Below are positions 6,839 to 7,175 of a DNA stretch of 7,175 bases, one piece after another (positions within the stretch are counted from its first letter, which is position 1; every line of letters starts with the position of its first letter). Location: positions 1 through 7,175 of the forward strand of contig JAEZJL010000003.1 in assembly GCA_023415815.1 (NCBI GenBank), in the 5' to 3' direction. The position numbers and the translations under genes are program-made. Source of the stretch: Bacillota bacterium. Lineage in GTDB: Bacteria; Bacillota; Clostridia; Acetivibrionales; DTU013. The notes below the pieces were generated by a model, which was not told the origin of the DNA, did no database searches, and worked only from the letters and a program-made list of their open reading frames with translations.

Positions 6839-7175
6839 TCATCTGCCAGCAGACATCCTGTTGAGATTGCCTGCTATGCGTGTTGCCATAAAGTTTATTA
6901 TTGCCACAATTACTATCAGAATTGTGGCCGTGGCATATGCCTGCTCAAAGGATATGCCTTCCTTTGCCAGTGAATAGAGGTGCACCGATAATGTTCTTCC
7001 GGAATTCATGATGCTCGCCGGGATATTCGGTACATAGCCTGCGGTAAGATATACGGCGGCGGTTTCACCGACGACTCTGCCGATGCTGAGGATTACCGCC
7101 GTGAGTATTCCGGGTATTGCGCAGGGGAGTATGACTCTCGAAATGGTTTTCAGCTTTGTAGCGCCCAGTGCGAGA
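6839..7175 (-). CDS. pstA: PstA, phosphate ABC importer permease, C-terminal part (5' end outside window)
   Basis: PstA is a membrane permease subunit that pairs with PstC to carry phosphate. Reading the minus strand from the window edge gives 111 codons ending in TGA at 6839-6841; family members have about 280-300 residues. The visible part starts in the cytoplasmic EAA loop that contacts PstB, LALGATKLKTISRVILP, followed by a hydrophobic segment with the PstA-like GRVVGETAAVYLTAG. A last transmembrane helix, ATATILIVIVAIINFMA, and a short basic tail follow. No frameshift or stop interrupts it. The gene sits directly upstream of pstB in the same orientation, so the operon continues leftwards in transcription order beyond the window, probably with pstC and pstS. 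Confidence 0.95.
   Translation of the reverse strand, partial: LALGATKLKTISRVILPCAIPGILTAVILSIGRVVGETAAVYLTAGYVPNIPASIMNSGRTLSVHLYSLAKEGISFEQAYATATILIVIVAIINFMATRIAGNLNRMSAGR

Noticed and set aside
1..7175. A previously undescribed multi-gene system
   Set aside because: Every gene belongs to a well-known family with intact motifs. Only the repeat cluster is not explained by the genes.

Overview
The window looks like a stretch of chromosome from an anaerobic Gram-positive bacterium, most likely of the class Clostridia. The reasons are a single-chain pyruvate:ferredoxin oxidoreductase, strong AGGAGG-type ribosome binding sites, frequent AGG and ATA codons at middling GC, and a PhoP/PhoR/PhoU/Pst set of the Firmicutes kind. 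No species can be named from the sequence alone.

Layout: (1) Positions 1-2453, plus strand, hold the C-terminal two thirds of pyruvate:ferredoxin oxidoreductase; the gene's 5' end lies outside the window. (2) Positions 2454-2840 are a non-coding gap packed with about ten copies of a short GGGGACAGTTCTTC-like repeat. Four lie in forward orientation, followed by six mostly in reverse orientation. The first forward/reverse pair forms the intrinsic terminator of the oxidoreductase gene. (3) Positions 2841-7175, minus strand, are a compact phosphate-response operon, read right to left: pstA (3' end only), pstB, phoU, a PhoP/PhoB-type response regulator and a PhoR-type sensor kinase.

The Pho genes form one functional unit. 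PstA and PstB are the permease and ATPase of the high-affinity phosphate importer. PhoU connects transporter state to the sensor. PhoR phosphorylates PhoP, which controls phosphate-starvation genes, probably including this operon. Gaps are 2 to 25 nt. The phoU ribosome binding site overlaps the pstB stop codon, and the phoP ribosome binding site lies inside the last two codons of phoU, so translation of the three is probably coupled. The operon promoter (and pstS/pstC, if present) would lie beyond position 7175.

The oxidoreductase gene and the Pho operon converge on the repeat cluster. The genes look conventional and intact apart from the two cut by the window edges. The repeat cluster is the least ordinary part of the window. 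I see no evidence for a new multi-gene system.
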